A DNA stretch of 64,000 nt from an uncultured Akkermansia sp. (GTDB taxonomy: Bacteria; Verrucomicrobiota; Verrucomicrobiia; Verrucomicrobiales; Akkermansiaceae), in the NCBI GenBank assembly GCA_905200945.1, contig CAJKMG010000003.1:62001-126000 (forward strand), written 5' to 3'. Every line of letters begins with the position of its first letter. Within the stretch, counting starts at the first letter, position 1. The translations under genes were made by a program, and so were the position numbers. The notes beneath the pieces were generated by a model. That model saw only the letters and a program-made list of their open reading frames with translations. It did not search any database and was not told the origin of the DNA. Positions 26,540-35,949 of the stretch are shown here, one piece after another.

Positions 26540-28102
26540 ATGCCACCAGATTCCTCCATTCCGCCCGATCCCCAGGCACGCCCCTGCGCAACGCTTGCAT
26601 TGCGCCCGGGCTGGCTCGCTTCCGGCCTGGGCGTCGGCGCCAGAACCGGGCTGCATGCGGAACTCACGGCTTATTCCATCGTTTTCTGGGGGCACGACAC
26701 CCTTCCGGCGCAGGATATGGTTGCCTGGCAACAGGAAAAAGCACGCCTTATGGAGGAAATGTCCCTGGCCGGGCAAAAGGGCGCCTATGGCAAGCTGGGC
26801 GCATTGTCCTCCGACCTGAACCGGGCTTTTGACGACCATATTGAGCTTTCTTTACGCGCGGGCGCGGGTACGCACATCCGCACGGAGGAAGTGCAGGCCC
26901 TGGCAAACGGGCTCGCGGAAGAAACGTCCTGCCGCGTACTGGCGTGGAGCGTCTGCCGCAACCATGTGCATGTGGTTGCGGAGCTGACGGAGGAGAAGGG
27001 AGTGGATGAACTGGTCTGCTCCTGGAAGGCGCTGGCCCCCTCCATGAACTGGGAAGACGCGTACCACACGGAAGCCCTGAAAGCCAGGGAAGCCGCTGCC
27101 AGGGTGGACGCCCTGATCTCCGAACTGGGGGATGATGCCGTTGCCGCCGTTAATGCGGAAGCGGACGGGGCCGTTTCCGGAACCGGCTTCCGGCACATTA
27201 CCGTTCTGTTGCATGAGACGGTGGACATGCTGAAGGCAGGCCCCGGTAAATTCATCGTGGACTGCACGCTTGGCGGCGGCGGCCATACGGAACTTCTGCT
27301 GGAACAGGGAGCTACTGTCTGGGGCATTGACCGCGATGCGGACGCCCGCCGCGCCGCCATGCTCAGGCTGGCGCGCTTCGGTTCCCGTTTCAAAGTGCTC
27401 GCCGGCAACTTCCAGGATGTGGAAAGCATTCTTTCCCAGCAGGGGGTTTCCCGGGTGGACGGACTGTTGGCGGACCTGGGCGTTTCCTCCCACCAGCTTG
27501 ACACCGCCGCCCGCGGCTTTTCTTTTCGGGAAGACGGCCCTCTGGACATGCGGATGGATACCCGCGCCGCCTTCTCCGCCCGGAATCTGGTGAATGAAGC
27601 CCCGGAAGAAGAAATCGCAGCCATTCTCTGGCAATTCGGAGAGGAACGCGCTTCCCGCGCCATTGCCCGCGCCATTGGAAAAGCCCGCGCCCAAGCCCCC
27701 ATCACCACGACCGCACAGCTTGCCCGCATCGTGGAATCCGTCCTGCCGCGCAAAGGAAGGCAACACCCCGGCACCCGCACGTTCCAGGCTCTGAGAATAG
27801 CCGTCAACGGCGAGCTGGATGCCCTGGACGCCCTGCTGGATTCCTCCGTGCGCCTGCTTGGGCAGGGGGGCCGCATGGCCGTCATCACCTTCCACAGCCT
27901 GGAAGACCGCAGGGTCAAGCAGTTCTTCGAGCTGCGGAGCCGTCCGGAAATAGACCGCCCGGAATGGCCGGCTCCCCGCCCCAACCCGGATTACTGTTTC
28001 CGCCCGCTTTCCCGCAAGCCCGTTACTGCGGGAGAAGAAGAACTTTCAACCAACCCCCGTTCCCGCAGCGCCAAGTTGCGCGGCGTGGAAAAAATCATCT
28101 GA
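26540..28102 (+). CDS. rsmH: 16S rRNA m4C1402 methyltransferase RsmH with N-terminal HUH/Y1-transposase-like domain
   Basis: Residues about 218-520 are a complete RsmH (MraW), which N4-methylates C1402 of 16S rRNA: RHITVLLHETVDML, SAM site DCTLGGGGHTE (241-251), ADLGVSSHQLD, GFSFREDGPLDMRMD and ITFHSLEDRRVK. Unusually, about 215 residues precede it. They include VLAWSVCRNHVHVVAEL (HVH at 142-144), which resembles the HUH motif region of IS200/REP-type Y1 transposases (consensus like MPNHVHLLV). The catalytic tyrosine is not obvious; WEDAYHTEAL is the nearest candidate. E. coli RsmH is about 313 residues, so the C-terminal part is full length. The frame is continuous from an ATG 9 bases after mraZ. 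Confidence 0.93.
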   Translation: MPPDSSIPPDPQARPCATLALRPGWLASGLGVGARTGLHAELTAYSIVFWGHDTLPAQDMVAWQQEKARLMEEMSLAGQKGAYGKLGALSSDLNRAFDDHIELSLRAGAGTHIRTEEVQALANGLAEETSCRVLAWSVCRNHVHVVAELTEEKGVDELVCSWKALAPSMNWEDAYHTEALKAREAAARVDALISELGDDAVAAVNAEADGAVSGTGFRHITVLLHETVDMLKAGPGKFIVDCTLGGGGHTELLLEQGATVWGIDRDADARRAAMLRLARFGSRFKVLAGNFQDVESILSQQGVSRVDGLLADLGVSSHQLDTAARGFSFREDGPLDMRMDTRAAFSARNLVNEAPEEEIAAILWQFGEERASRAIARAIGKARAQAPITTTAQLARIVESVLPRKGRQHPGTRTFQALRIAVNGELDALDALLDSSVRLLGQGGRMAVITFHSLEDRRVKQFFELRSRPEIDRPEWPAPRPNPDYCFRPLSRKPVTAGEEELSTNPRSRSAKLRGVEKII

Positions 28103-28124
28103 CCATCTCTCTTTCCCCACCGCC

Positions 28125-28469
28125 ATGAAAAGATTCAAACAACGTTTCACTGGCCACCAGATCAGCGTGAGCATGATCATGTGGCTCATTGCTTTCGCCT
28201 CCCTTACCTGCGGGGCGGGCATTACTTACGCCGTGCTGAAAAACGACCAGATCCAGGTTGCGCGCGACATCAAACAGATGAATGAAGAGATCGCTTCCTG
28301 CGAACTCACAAAGGAATATTACCGCTCCAAGACTTCCTCCCTGACCAGCCGCTGGGCCATCCGCGACAGGCTGGCCCAGGACAAGTCCAATCTGCAGCCT
28401 ATCGAGCCCTCAGCCGTAGAATACATTTCTTCCGAAAACGCTTCCCGCATCGCCGCGGCAGGCCATTAA
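28125..28469 (+). CDS. ftsL: FtsL-like division protein
   Basis: A 114-residue bitopic membrane protein: basic N-terminus, one transmembrane helix (SMIMWLIAFASLTCGAGI, about 16-33) and a heptad-rich helix (about 40-75) ending in a short tail. Size, topology and place between rsmH and ftsI match FtsL, which joins FtsB and FtsQ and activates FtsWI at the septum. FtsL sequences diverge strongly, so identity rests mainly on layout and context. Confidence 0.75.
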   Translation: MKRFKQRFTGHQISVSMIMWLIAFASLTCGAGITYAVLKNDQIQVARDIKQMNEEIASCELTKEYYRSKTSSLTSRWAIRDRLAQDKSNLQPIEPSAVEYISSENASRIAAAGH

Positions 28470-28485
28470 ACGCGTTGAGCCGTTC

Positions 28486-30585
28486 ATGATCACGATCACG
28501 AAGTCTAGATTTGCCAGAAGAAGCCTCGTCCTGTGCGGCCTGGCGGGCGCGGCGGTCATCTGGCTGATGTTGTCGCTGGTCAATCTTCAGCTGGTTTCCC
28601 CCAGGAAAACGAGCGGCGTTTCCAGCGGCGGCATTATTGAACGGGAGGTTCTCCTGCCCCAGCGCGGCCGCATCATGGATGCCAATGAGGAAATCCTCAC
28701 CAGCAACATGCAGAGCTCTGAGCTGATTGCGGACGGCTATCATCTGAACGACCCCAAGACTATCAGCTGGGCTCTGGCTTATTCCAAGGCCGTCCATTCC
28801 CCCTTCTGGGAGAAAGCCGCAACGGATAAGGAAAAGGAGAAGCTCGTTTCCGGCTTCCGCAGCAAGATTCTGGGGCAGGCCGCCAGCAAAAAGGACGGCA
28901 GCAAGGAACATAACCTGGCGAAAATCCTGCTGGAAGAGCCTGAAGACGGGCCGGAAGGGGTGGACATGGCCAGGAAAAAGCTGGAAGAGCTTTACGAGCC
29001 GGAGATGGTGAAAGAATACGTGCAGGCGCACCTGGAATACGCCGCCAAAGTGATTGCCCCCTTCCTGCCGGACATGAGCGTGCAGGATATCATCAATACG
29101 GTGGAAAAAGACGGGGCGATTCCCAAGAAGCGCATCGTCATTGCCAAAAACCTGTCCGAGGAAAAAGCGGAACTGCTGCGGCAGGCTATCCAGAACGCCC
29201 GCGTCCAGGGATTCCGTTTTGAAACTTCCTCCAAACGCGTTTATTCCGTGCCGGAATGCATGGTGCATATTCTTGGCTACATCGCCCAGACGAAGGACAG
29301 CGGCCCCCGGCCCGTAGCCCTTTCCGGCCTGGAAAAGCAGCTTGACGACCAGCTGCTGGGCCACAACGGCATCAGGGAGTACCGGAAAGACAGCCGCGGA
29401 CGCATCATTCCCTCCGCGGATTCCCGCTTCAAGGATGCCGTGGACGGGCTGAACGTGCGCCTGACGGTAAACATGGAGTACCAGACGATCGTGGAGGAGG
29501 AGCTGGACGCAGCCATCTCCCTTTACACGGATCAGACTCACAAACCCCGCGGCTGCATTATTGTGGTGGAACCCAAGACCGGCAGCATTCTGGCGATGGC
29601 CAGCCGGCCCCACTATAATTTAAATACGCGCGAGGGCCTTCAGGAAGGCGCTTACCATTTCGCCGTTCAATCCCTGTACGAACCCGGCTCCACCTTTAAA
29701 ATAGTTTCCGTCACATCCGCCGTGGACAGCGGAAAGGCCACGTTCGACACCATGATTAACTGCACCCCCTATCCGGTGCCCGGTTCCCGCCCCGTCACGG
29801 ACGCCCCCCGTTCCTATGGTGGTCTGACCGTAGCGGGCGTGTTGAAAAAATCCAGCAATCCGGGCGCCTTCCGCATTGCGCTGAAATCGGGCTGGCCCAC
29901 GTATAAAAAATACTTTGATCTGTACGGGTTTTCCTCCAAAACGGGCATCGACCTGCCGGGGGAAACCAACAGCCAGTGCCAGGACGGCAGCAATTTTGTC
30001 AACTTTTCCCGCATCAGCTTCGGCTACTCCCTGATGGTGTCCCCCCTGCAGGTCGCCATGGCTTATGCCGCCATAGCCAATGACGGCGTGCGCATGCGCC
30101 CCCGGCTGGTTGACGGCATTTATGTGGATGACAAGAACTTCCAGCCTTCCCCCCCCGTGGAGGTATGCCGGGTCATGAGCGTCAAGACGGCCCGGGATCT
30201 TCGGAACGCCCTGTTCCACGTTACGGATCTGGACGGGACCGCCAAAAGAGCGCGGATTGAAGGCTACAACGTGGGAGGCAAAACCGGAACCGCCCACAAG
30301 GTGAAGCCTACAGGCGGCTATTTTGAAAACCGCTACACCGTCTCCTTCGTAGGAATGCTCCCGGTGGAGGACCCGGCCTTCGTCTGCCTCGTCGTCATTG
30401 ACGATCCCACTTCCAAGCACTGCCATCCCGGAGGCGGAACCGTATGCGCCCCGGTCTTCCAGAAACTGGCCACCCGCCTGGCGGCCGCCATGAACATTCC
30501 CAAAAATTCCCCTTCCGCAGAGGCAAATAAAAAAGCCTCCCGTGCCCAGGCCTCTTCCACCCCATCCAAACCGCCGCGCAGATAA
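28486..30585 (+). CDS. ftsI: Class B penicillin-binding protein (FtsI, septal transpeptidase)
   Basis: A 699-residue membrane-anchored transpeptidase that cross-links septal peptidoglycan. TM helix near 13-35 (LVLCGLAGAAVIWLMLSL), pedestal domain with LPQRGRIMDANEEIL, and a transpeptidase domain with STFK (S402), KSSNPG (SxN) and GKTGTA (K599-G601). It is longer than E. coli FtsI (588) because of a charged insertion around 100-200 in the pedestal. The C-terminal tail is Ser/Lys/Pro-rich. Position after ftsL and before murE supports FtsI rather than the elongation PBP2. Confidence 0.93.
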   Translation: MITITKSRFARRSLVLCGLAGAAVIWLMLSLVNLQLVSPRKTSGVSSGGIIEREVLLPQRGRIMDANEEILTSNMQSSELIADGYHLNDPKTISWALAYSKAVHSPFWEKAATDKEKEKLVSGFRSKILGQAASKKDGSKEHNLAKILLEEPEDGPEGVDMARKKLEELYEPEMVKEYVQAHLEYAAKVIAPFLPDMSVQDIINTVEKDGAIPKKRIVIAKNLSEEKAELLRQAIQNARVQGFRFETSSKRVYSVPECMVHILGYIAQTKDSGPRPVALSGLEKQLDDQLLGHNGIREYRKDSRGRIIPSADSRFKDAVDGLNVRLTVNMEYQTIVEEELDAAISLYTDQTHKPRGCIIVVEPKTGSILAMASRPHYNLNTREGLQEGAYHFAVQSLYEPGSTFKIVSVTSAVDSGKATFDTMINCTPYPVPGSRPVTDAPRSYGGLTVAGVLKKSSNPGAFRIALKSGWPTYKKYFDLYGFSSKTGIDLPGETNSQCQDGSNFVNFSRISFGYSLMVSPLQVAMAYAAIANDGVRMRPRLVDGIYVDDKNFQPSPPVEVCRVMSVKTARDLRNALFHVTDLDGTAKRARIEGYNVGGKTGTAHKVKPTGGYFENRYTVSFVGMLPVEDPAFVCLVVIDDPTSKHCHPGGGTVCAPVFQKLATRLAAAMNIPKNSPSAEANKKASRAQASSTPSKPPRR

Positions 30586-30592
30586 TCCCGTC

Positions 30593-32098
30593 ATGAAGCT
30601 ACTTACCTTACTCAAAGACCTTCCCTCCCATACGCTCACCGGCTCCCCCCAGGTGAAAATCTCACATCTGGAATGCGACAGCCGGCGCATTCTGCCCGGT
30701 TCCTGCTACATTGCCCTGAAAGGAACCCGGGCGGACGGTCATGAATTCATCCCGGAGGCCATTCGCCGCGGAGCCTGCGCCGTCGTCGCGGAAATGCCCT
30801 GCACGCAGGAAGCCAGGGAAGCCGGAGTCAGCTGGGTGGAAGTGAACGATTCCCGCCTGGCCGTCAGCCTGATGGGCGCAGCCTGGAACGGGCGCCCTTC
30901 CCGCCACATGACCATGATCGGCGTGACGGGGACGAACGGAAAAACCACGACGGCCTACATTGCCCATTCCCTGCTCAAGCAGTCCTGGCTGCGCGCCGGA
31001 TTGATCGGCACCATCGCCTATGACAACGGGGAGGAAATCACTCCTTCCACCCATACCACGCCCGGACCGCTGGAACTGGAACACCTGCTGAAGGAAATGT
31101 ATGAAAACGGCTGCCGCGGCGTCTCCATGGAGGTCTCTTCCCACGCGCTGGACCAGGAACGCGTGGCCGGCATCAATTTCAACGTGGGCATTTTCACCAA
31201 TCTGACCCAGGATCACCTGGACTACCACCACACCATGGAGAATTATTTCCAGGCCAAGGCTAAATTGTTCGAACAGATGGCTCAGGACACCAAATCCCGG
31301 CGAAAACCCGTGGCCGTCATCAACATTGACGACGCCTACGGCCGCCGTCTGGCGGAAATGTTTTCCGGCCGCATGACCGTAAAGACCTACGGGTCCGCCC
31401 TGGGGGCGGATTTCCGCATGCTGGTGCACCACGCCACCGCCAAAGGCAGCGAGTACGAATTGGAATACAAAGGGAAAAGCTATCTGGTCCGCGTTCCCCT
31501 GATCGGCAAGTTCAACATGTACAACAGTTTGGCCGCGCTGTCCGCCGTCATTTGCGCCGGAATCCCCGTGCGGGACGCCATTGCGAACCTCCAGAATATT
31601 CCGCAGGTCCCCGGCAGGCTGGAACTATTCACCCACCCAGGAGGGGCCCAAATCTTCATTGACTACGCCCACACTCCGGACGCTCTGGAAAACGTCTGCA
31701 AGACGCTCAAGGAACTGTGCTCCCGCCGCCTGATTACCGTATTCGGCTGCGGCGGGGACCGGGACAGGGGAAAACGCCCCCTGATGGGAGCCGCAGCCGC
31801 GCGCCTGTCGGACGCCTGCATCGTCACCTCCGACAATCCCAGAAGCGAGGAACCCCTCTCCATCATCAACCAGATTGCGGCGGGCATGCCGGAAGGAAGA
31901 TACGCCATTATTCCGGACCGGGCCAGGGCCATTGCCACGGCTATTGACCAGGCACGTCTTGGAGACATCGTCCTCATTGCGGGCAAGGGCCATGAAAATT
32001 ACCAGGAGCTTTCCACCGGCCGCATTGATTTCAGCGACGCCAAGGAAGTGCGCCGCAACATGTTTATCAAGGAACGGGAAGAATTTCCCCAGTCATAA
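30593..32098 (+). CDS. murE: UDP-MurNAc-tripeptide synthetase MurE
   Basis: MurE adds the third residue to UDP-MurNAc-L-Ala-D-Glu. The 501-residue protein has the ATP site GVTGTNGKTTT, LTQDHLDYHHTMENY, the domain-3 stretch FIDYAHTPDALE and SDNPRSEEP. The DNPR motif is the marker for meso-diaminopimelate rather than lysine, in keeping with the mpl gene at the window end. The open frame extends back to 30542 inside ftsI, but the ATG at 30593 starts the normal MKLLTLLKDL sequence. Confidence 0.96.
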   Translation: MKLLTLLKDLPSHTLTGSPQVKISHLECDSRRILPGSCYIALKGTRADGHEFIPEAIRRGACAVVAEMPCTQEAREAGVSWVEVNDSRLAVSLMGAAWNGRPSRHMTMIGVTGTNGKTTTAYIAHSLLKQSWLRAGLIGTIAYDNGEEITPSTHTTPGPLELEHLLKEMYENGCRGVSMEVSSHALDQERVAGINFNVGIFTNLTQDHLDYHHTMENYFQAKAKLFEQMAQDTKSRRKPVAVINIDDAYGRRLAEMFSGRMTVKTYGSALGADFRMLVHHATAKGSEYELEYKGKSYLVRVPLIGKFNMYNSLAALSAVICAGIPVRDAIANLQNIPQVPGRLELFTHPGGAQIFIDYAHTPDALENVCKTLKELCSRRLITVFGCGGDRDRGKRPLMGAAAARLSDACIVTSDNPRSEEPLSIINQIAAGMPEGRYAIIPDRARAIATAIDQARLGDIVLIAGKGHENYQELSTGRIDFSDAKEVRRNMFIKEREEFPQS

Positions 32099-32120
32099 CA
32101 CGTTATTTCATCTTTCTTTC

Positions 32121-33494
32121 ATGATTTCCCTCACGGCACACGGCATCTGCAACGTCATCGGCGGAAAACTGGTCAGCGGCCCCTTCGACAGAGTCGCTTC
32201 CGGCGGCGTGTGCACGGACAGCCGCAAGCTGCCCCCCCATGCCGTTTTCTTCGCGCTGGGGGGAGAAAAATTTGACGGAAATCTGTTTGCCCCGGAGGCA
32301 TCCCGCATTGCGGCCGCCGTTGTCGTCAGCCGCGTGGAGGAAAACATGGACCCCTCCTGCGCCGTCATTCTGGTGGAAGACACGCTGGAAGCCCTTCAGA
32401 GGCTGGCCGCCTGGTGGCGTTCCGGGCTGGCCCTCACCGTCATCGGCCTGACCGGCTCCAACGGAAAAACTTCCACCAAGGACCTGACAGCCTCCGTTCT
32501 TTCACAGGGGCTCCGCACCATCGCCACGCAGGGAAACCTGAACAACCACATCGGCGTCCCCCTCAGCATCCTCCGGGCCACCCCGCCGGATGAAGCCGCC
32601 GTATGGGAAATGGGTATGAACCACTCCGGGGAACTGGCCCCTCTGTGTGAAATGACGCGCCCGAAAATCGGCATCATCACCAGCATCGGCACTTCCCACA
32701 TGGAATACCTGGGCTCCCGGGAAAACATCGCCCGGGAAAAATGCACATTGGCACGCTGCCTGCCGGAAGACGGCTTCATGATTTTTCCGGCGGCTTGTGA
32801 CTATGCGGATATGATCCGTCAATCCACCCGCGCCGCCTGTATTGACTGCGGCATTGGCGCCGGAACCGTTCGCGCGGAAAATCCCGTTTCCACGGAAAAA
32901 GGGACACGCTTCACCCTTTCCATACCGGATTTCTGCCGGGAAGAGGTGGAATTGCCCGTCCACGGACGGCACATGGTAACTAATGCGCTTCTGGCCGCCG
33001 CCGCCGGCTGGGTGGCAGGTCTTGCGAAAGAGCAAATTGCCTCCGGCCTCAACCAGGCGAGGCTCACGGGAGGAAGGCTTCACTGCACCCGGACCAATGG
33101 CATTCTGGTGGTGGATGACACTTACAACGCCAACCCGGATTCCATGCAGGCCGCCCTGCGTACCGTAGCGGAGCTTTCCTGTACCGGCAGACGCTTTGCG
33201 GTGCTGGGCAGAATGGGGGAACTGGGCGCGTTTTCCGAGGAAGGGCACATTCTGGTGGGCCGCACGGCGGAAGAACTCCGTCTTGACTTCGTCGTCAGCG
33301 TGGGAACGGACGCCGCCCGGATTACGGACGCTATTTCTCCGAACGCCTTCACTCAAAGCCTGCATTTCGGCTCTGCGGAGGAAGCGGCTGAATGGCTCCG
33401 CAGCCATGCGGCGCCGGGAGACATCGTCCTCTTCAAAGGCAGCCGTCTTGCCCGGATGGAGCAAGTCATGAACCTCACCTTTCCGCCACAGTAA
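32121..33494 (+). CDS. murF: UDP-MurNAc-tripeptide-D-Ala-D-Ala ligase MurF
   Basis: MurF joins D-Ala-D-Ala to the UDP-MurNAc-tripeptide, finishing the pentapeptide. The 457-residue protein starts at the ATG 22 bases after murE; upstream open frame lies within murE and is a shadow. Visible are SGGVCTDSRKL, P-loop GLTGSNGKTSTKD, NLNNHIGVPLS, WEMGMNHSGEL, GTSHMEYLGS and DDTYNANPDSM. Ligase order murE-murF-mraY-murD is the standard dcw order. Confidence 0.96.
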   Translation: MISLTAHGICNVIGGKLVSGPFDRVASGGVCTDSRKLPPHAVFFALGGEKFDGNLFAPEASRIAAAVVVSRVEENMDPSCAVILVEDTLEALQRLAAWWRSGLALTVIGLTGSNGKTSTKDLTASVLSQGLRTIATQGNLNNHIGVPLSILRATPPDEAAVWEMGMNHSGELAPLCEMTRPKIGIITSIGTSHMEYLGSRENIAREKCTLARCLPEDGFMIFPAACDYADMIRQSTRAACIDCGIGAGTVRAENPVSTEKGTRFTLSIPDFCREEVELPVHGRHMVTNALLAAAAGWVAGLAKEQIASGLNQARLTGGRLHCTRTNGILVVDDTYNANPDSMQAALRTVAELSCTGRRFAVLGRMGELGAFSEEGHILVGRTAEELRLDFVVSVGTDAARITDAISPNAFTQSLHFGSAEEAAEWLRSHAAPGDIVLFKGSRLARMEQVMNLTFPPQ

Positions 33495-33499
33495 ATTGT

Positions 33500-34603
33500 A
33501 TGCATTCCCTCATTGAACAGTTCAGCCCCGCAGGGGCATTTGCAGGACCGGCAGGGAGAGCCCTCCTGGCCTGCCTGGTTTCCTTTGCCCTAACGATGAT
33601 CTTCGCCCCGCGGGTCATCCGGGAGCTGATTTCCCTGAAAATCGGCCAGCCCATCAGGACGGCGGAGGAAGTGCACAAGCTGGCGGAACTCCACGGAGCC
33701 AAGGCGGGAACGCCCACCATGGGCGGCGTGCTGATCGTGGGTTCCATGACGGCGGCTACCCTGTTGTGCGCCAGAATGGGCAATCCCTTTATTATTTCCT
33801 GCCTGATCGTCACCCTGGCGCTGGGCCTGCTGGGATTCCGGGACGATTACCTGAAGGTGGCGAAAAAAACCTCGGACGGCATTTCCGCACGTAAAAAACT
33901 CCTCGTCCAGTTCCTGGCCGGCCTGGCCGGCGTCACCTTCCTGTACCTGTACCCGGAAGGCAGTCCCCGCGTGGAACTTCACGACTACATATCCTCCCTG
34001 TTCATTCCGTTCTACGGCCAGGTGAACCTGCCATGGTTCGTTTACATTCCTTTCGGCGTCGTGGTGGTCATGTCCGCCTCCAATGCGGTGAACCTGACGG
34101 ACGGCCTGGACGGCCTTGCCTCCGGCTGCTCCGTCGCCACGGGCATCACTTACGCCATCATTGCCGTCCTCTGCGGAAGCTGGCTGACGGCTGATTCCCT
34201 GGATATTCCCTTCCACCCCGGCGCGGGAGAAATCAGCGTCTTCATGATGGCCATGGTTGGGGCCTGCCTGGGCTTTCTGTGGCACAATTGCTACCCGGCC
34301 AGGGTATTTATGGGAGACACCGGTTCCCTGGCCCTGGGCGGCGCGTTCGGCATGGCTGCCGTCTGCACGGCGCAGGAGCTTCTCTTTATCGTCATCGGGG
34401 GCGTCTTCGTCATGGAAGCCGTGTCCGTCGTCCTGCAGGTGGGCAGCTACAAGCTGCGCCACGGCAAACGCATCTTCGCCATGGCCCCCATCCACCACCA
34501 CTTCGAACTCAAAGGCTGGAAGGAAACGCAGGTGATTGCCCGCTTCTGGATGATCAGCCTCCTGCTGGCTTTCCTGGGCCTTTTCCTGATAACCACCGCC
34601 TGA
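33500..34603 (+). CDS. mraY: Phospho-MurNAc-pentapeptide transferase MraY
   Basis: MraY moves phospho-MurNAc-pentapeptide from UDP to undecaprenyl phosphate, making lipid I. The 367-residue protein has about ten membrane helices. Catalytic motifs are GFRDDYLKV (Asp-Asp), NAVNLTDGLDGLA (third Asp), FMGDTGSLALGG and the cytoplasmic APIHHHFELKGWKE. The true ATG at 33500 is 5 bases after murF; the frame open to 33392 lies in murF. Between mraY and murD only 12 bases remain. Confidence 0.97.
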   Translation: MHSLIEQFSPAGAFAGPAGRALLACLVSFALTMIFAPRVIRELISLKIGQPIRTAEEVHKLAELHGAKAGTPTMGGVLIVGSMTAATLLCARMGNPFIISCLIVTLALGLLGFRDDYLKVAKKTSDGISARKKLLVQFLAGLAGVTFLYLYPEGSPRVELHDYISSLFIPFYGQVNLPWFVYIPFGVVVVMSASNAVNLTDGLDGLASGCSVATGITYAIIAVLCGSWLTADSLDIPFHPGAGEISVFMMAMVGACLGFLWHNCYPARVFMGDTGSLALGGAFGMAAVCTAQELLFIVIGGVFVMEAVSVVLQVGSYKLRHGKRIFAMAPIHHHFELKGWKETQVIARFWMISLLLAFLGLFLITTA

Positions 34604-34615
34604 CAAACCACGAAC

Positions 34616-35926
34616 ATGCAGCTCAATAACCTCAACATCGCCGTTCTGGGAGCGGGAAGAAGCGGACGCGCCGCGGCGCGCCTCGCCATGACGCATGGTG
34701 CACGGGTATGCGTGTTTGACGCTTCCTCCTCCATTGACGGATGGCCGGAAGACATTCCCCTGCATACCGCCGCCACGGAGGAAGACGGACGCGCCTTTCA
34801 TGCGGATCTGGTGGTCATCTCCCCCGGCATTGAGACGGATAGCCCCTTTGTCAAATCCTTTGGACGGGAAGGCGTGGAAACCATCGGTGAAATGGAGCTG
34901 GCATGCCGCTTTTACCATGGCCGCATCATCGCCATCACCGGAACCAATGGCAAAACCACCACCACATCCCTGGTGGAAAAGATTTTGCTGCGAGCCGGAA
35001 AGACTGCCGTTGCCTGCGGCAATTACGGCGTTCCGGTGGCGGAAATCCTGCTCCGGGATTCTGTGCCGGATGTGCTGGCGCTGGAGGTCAGCTCTTTCCA
35101 GTTGGAAACCATCCGCGATTTTCACCCGGATGTGGCTGTATGGCTCAATTTTGCGCCGGACCACATGGACCGTTACAAATCCGTGGAGGATTACCACCGC
35201 GCCAAACTCCATATCTTCGACAACCAGACGGAAAAAGACCTGGCCGTCGTCCGCTCCGGGGAACGGCTTCCGCACCTGAAAGCCTCCGTGCTCACCTTCA
35301 GCCCGGAAGATCCGGCGGCTGATCTTTATTACCGCGAACCGTTGATCCTGGAGGGCGGCGCTTCCCTGCTGAACCTGGAAGAGACCGCCCTGAACCAGCG
35401 CCATAATGCGGAAAACGCCATGGCCGCCGTCCTGGCATGCCGCCACCTGGGCATTCCCGCAGAAACAGCCGCAGATGTATTAAAAGAGTTCACGCCCCCC
35501 GGCCACCGCTGCGAGACCGTCCGCACACTGGACGGCGTTTTGTGGCTGAACGATTCCAAAGCCACGAATCTGCACGCGCTGGAAGCGGCTTTGAAATCAC
35601 AGCATTCCCCCGTCATCCTGATTGCCGGAGGCAAGGACAAGGGGCTGGATTACGTGCCCTTGCAGCCCATGCTGAAAGAAAAAGTGCGCGCCTGCGTGGT
35701 ATTCGGCCAGATTGCGGACCAGCTCCAGCACGCTTTTTCCCCCGCAGTCCCCACGGAAAAAGCCGCAGATGTAGAGACCTGCGTGGCAAAGGCCCGTTCT
35801 CTCGCCCTGCCGGGAGACACCGTCCTGTTCTCTCCCGGCACTTCTTCCTTTGACATGTTCACCGGCTATGTCCAGCGCGGCCAGGCCTTCAGGGACGCGG
35901 TGAACGCCCTGCCCCCCCTTTCCTGA
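34616..35926 (+). CDS. murD: UDP-MurNAc-L-Ala-D-Glu ligase MurD
   Basis: MurD adds D-glutamate to UDP-MurNAc-L-alanine. The 436 residues are of normal length: Rossmann start IAVLGAGRSGRAAARLA, VVISPGI, ATP site ITGTNGKTTTT, VSSFQLE, FAPDHMDRY, LNDSKATNLHALEAAL and SPGTSSFDMF at the end. Start at 34616 directly follows mraY. Standard dcw position. Confidence 0.96.
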   Translation: MQLNNLNIAVLGAGRSGRAAARLAMTHGARVCVFDASSSIDGWPEDIPLHTAATEEDGRAFHADLVVISPGIETDSPFVKSFGREGVETIGEMELACRFYHGRIIAITGTNGKTTTTSLVEKILLRAGKTAVACGNYGVPVAEILLRDSVPDVLALEVSSFQLETIRDFHPDVAVWLNFAPDHMDRYKSVEDYHRAKLHIFDNQTEKDLAVVRSGERLPHLKASVLTFSPEDPAADLYYREPLILEGGASLLNLEETALNQRHNAENAMAAVLACRHLGIPAETAADVLKEFTPPGHRCETVRTLDGVLWLNDSKATNLHALEAALKSQHSPVILIAGGKDKGLDYVPLQPMLKEKVRACVVFGQIADQLQHAFSPAVPTEKAADVETCVAKARSLALPGDTVLFSPGTSSFDMFTGYVQRGQAFRDAVNALPPLS

Positions 35927-35949
35927 CAATTCACCAGAAAACGACCATC

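Noticed and set aside
33590..35446. 618-codon minus-strand open frame across mraY and murD
   Set aside because: Antisense to two certain genes; His/Gly/Gln-rich nonsense translation with no domain.
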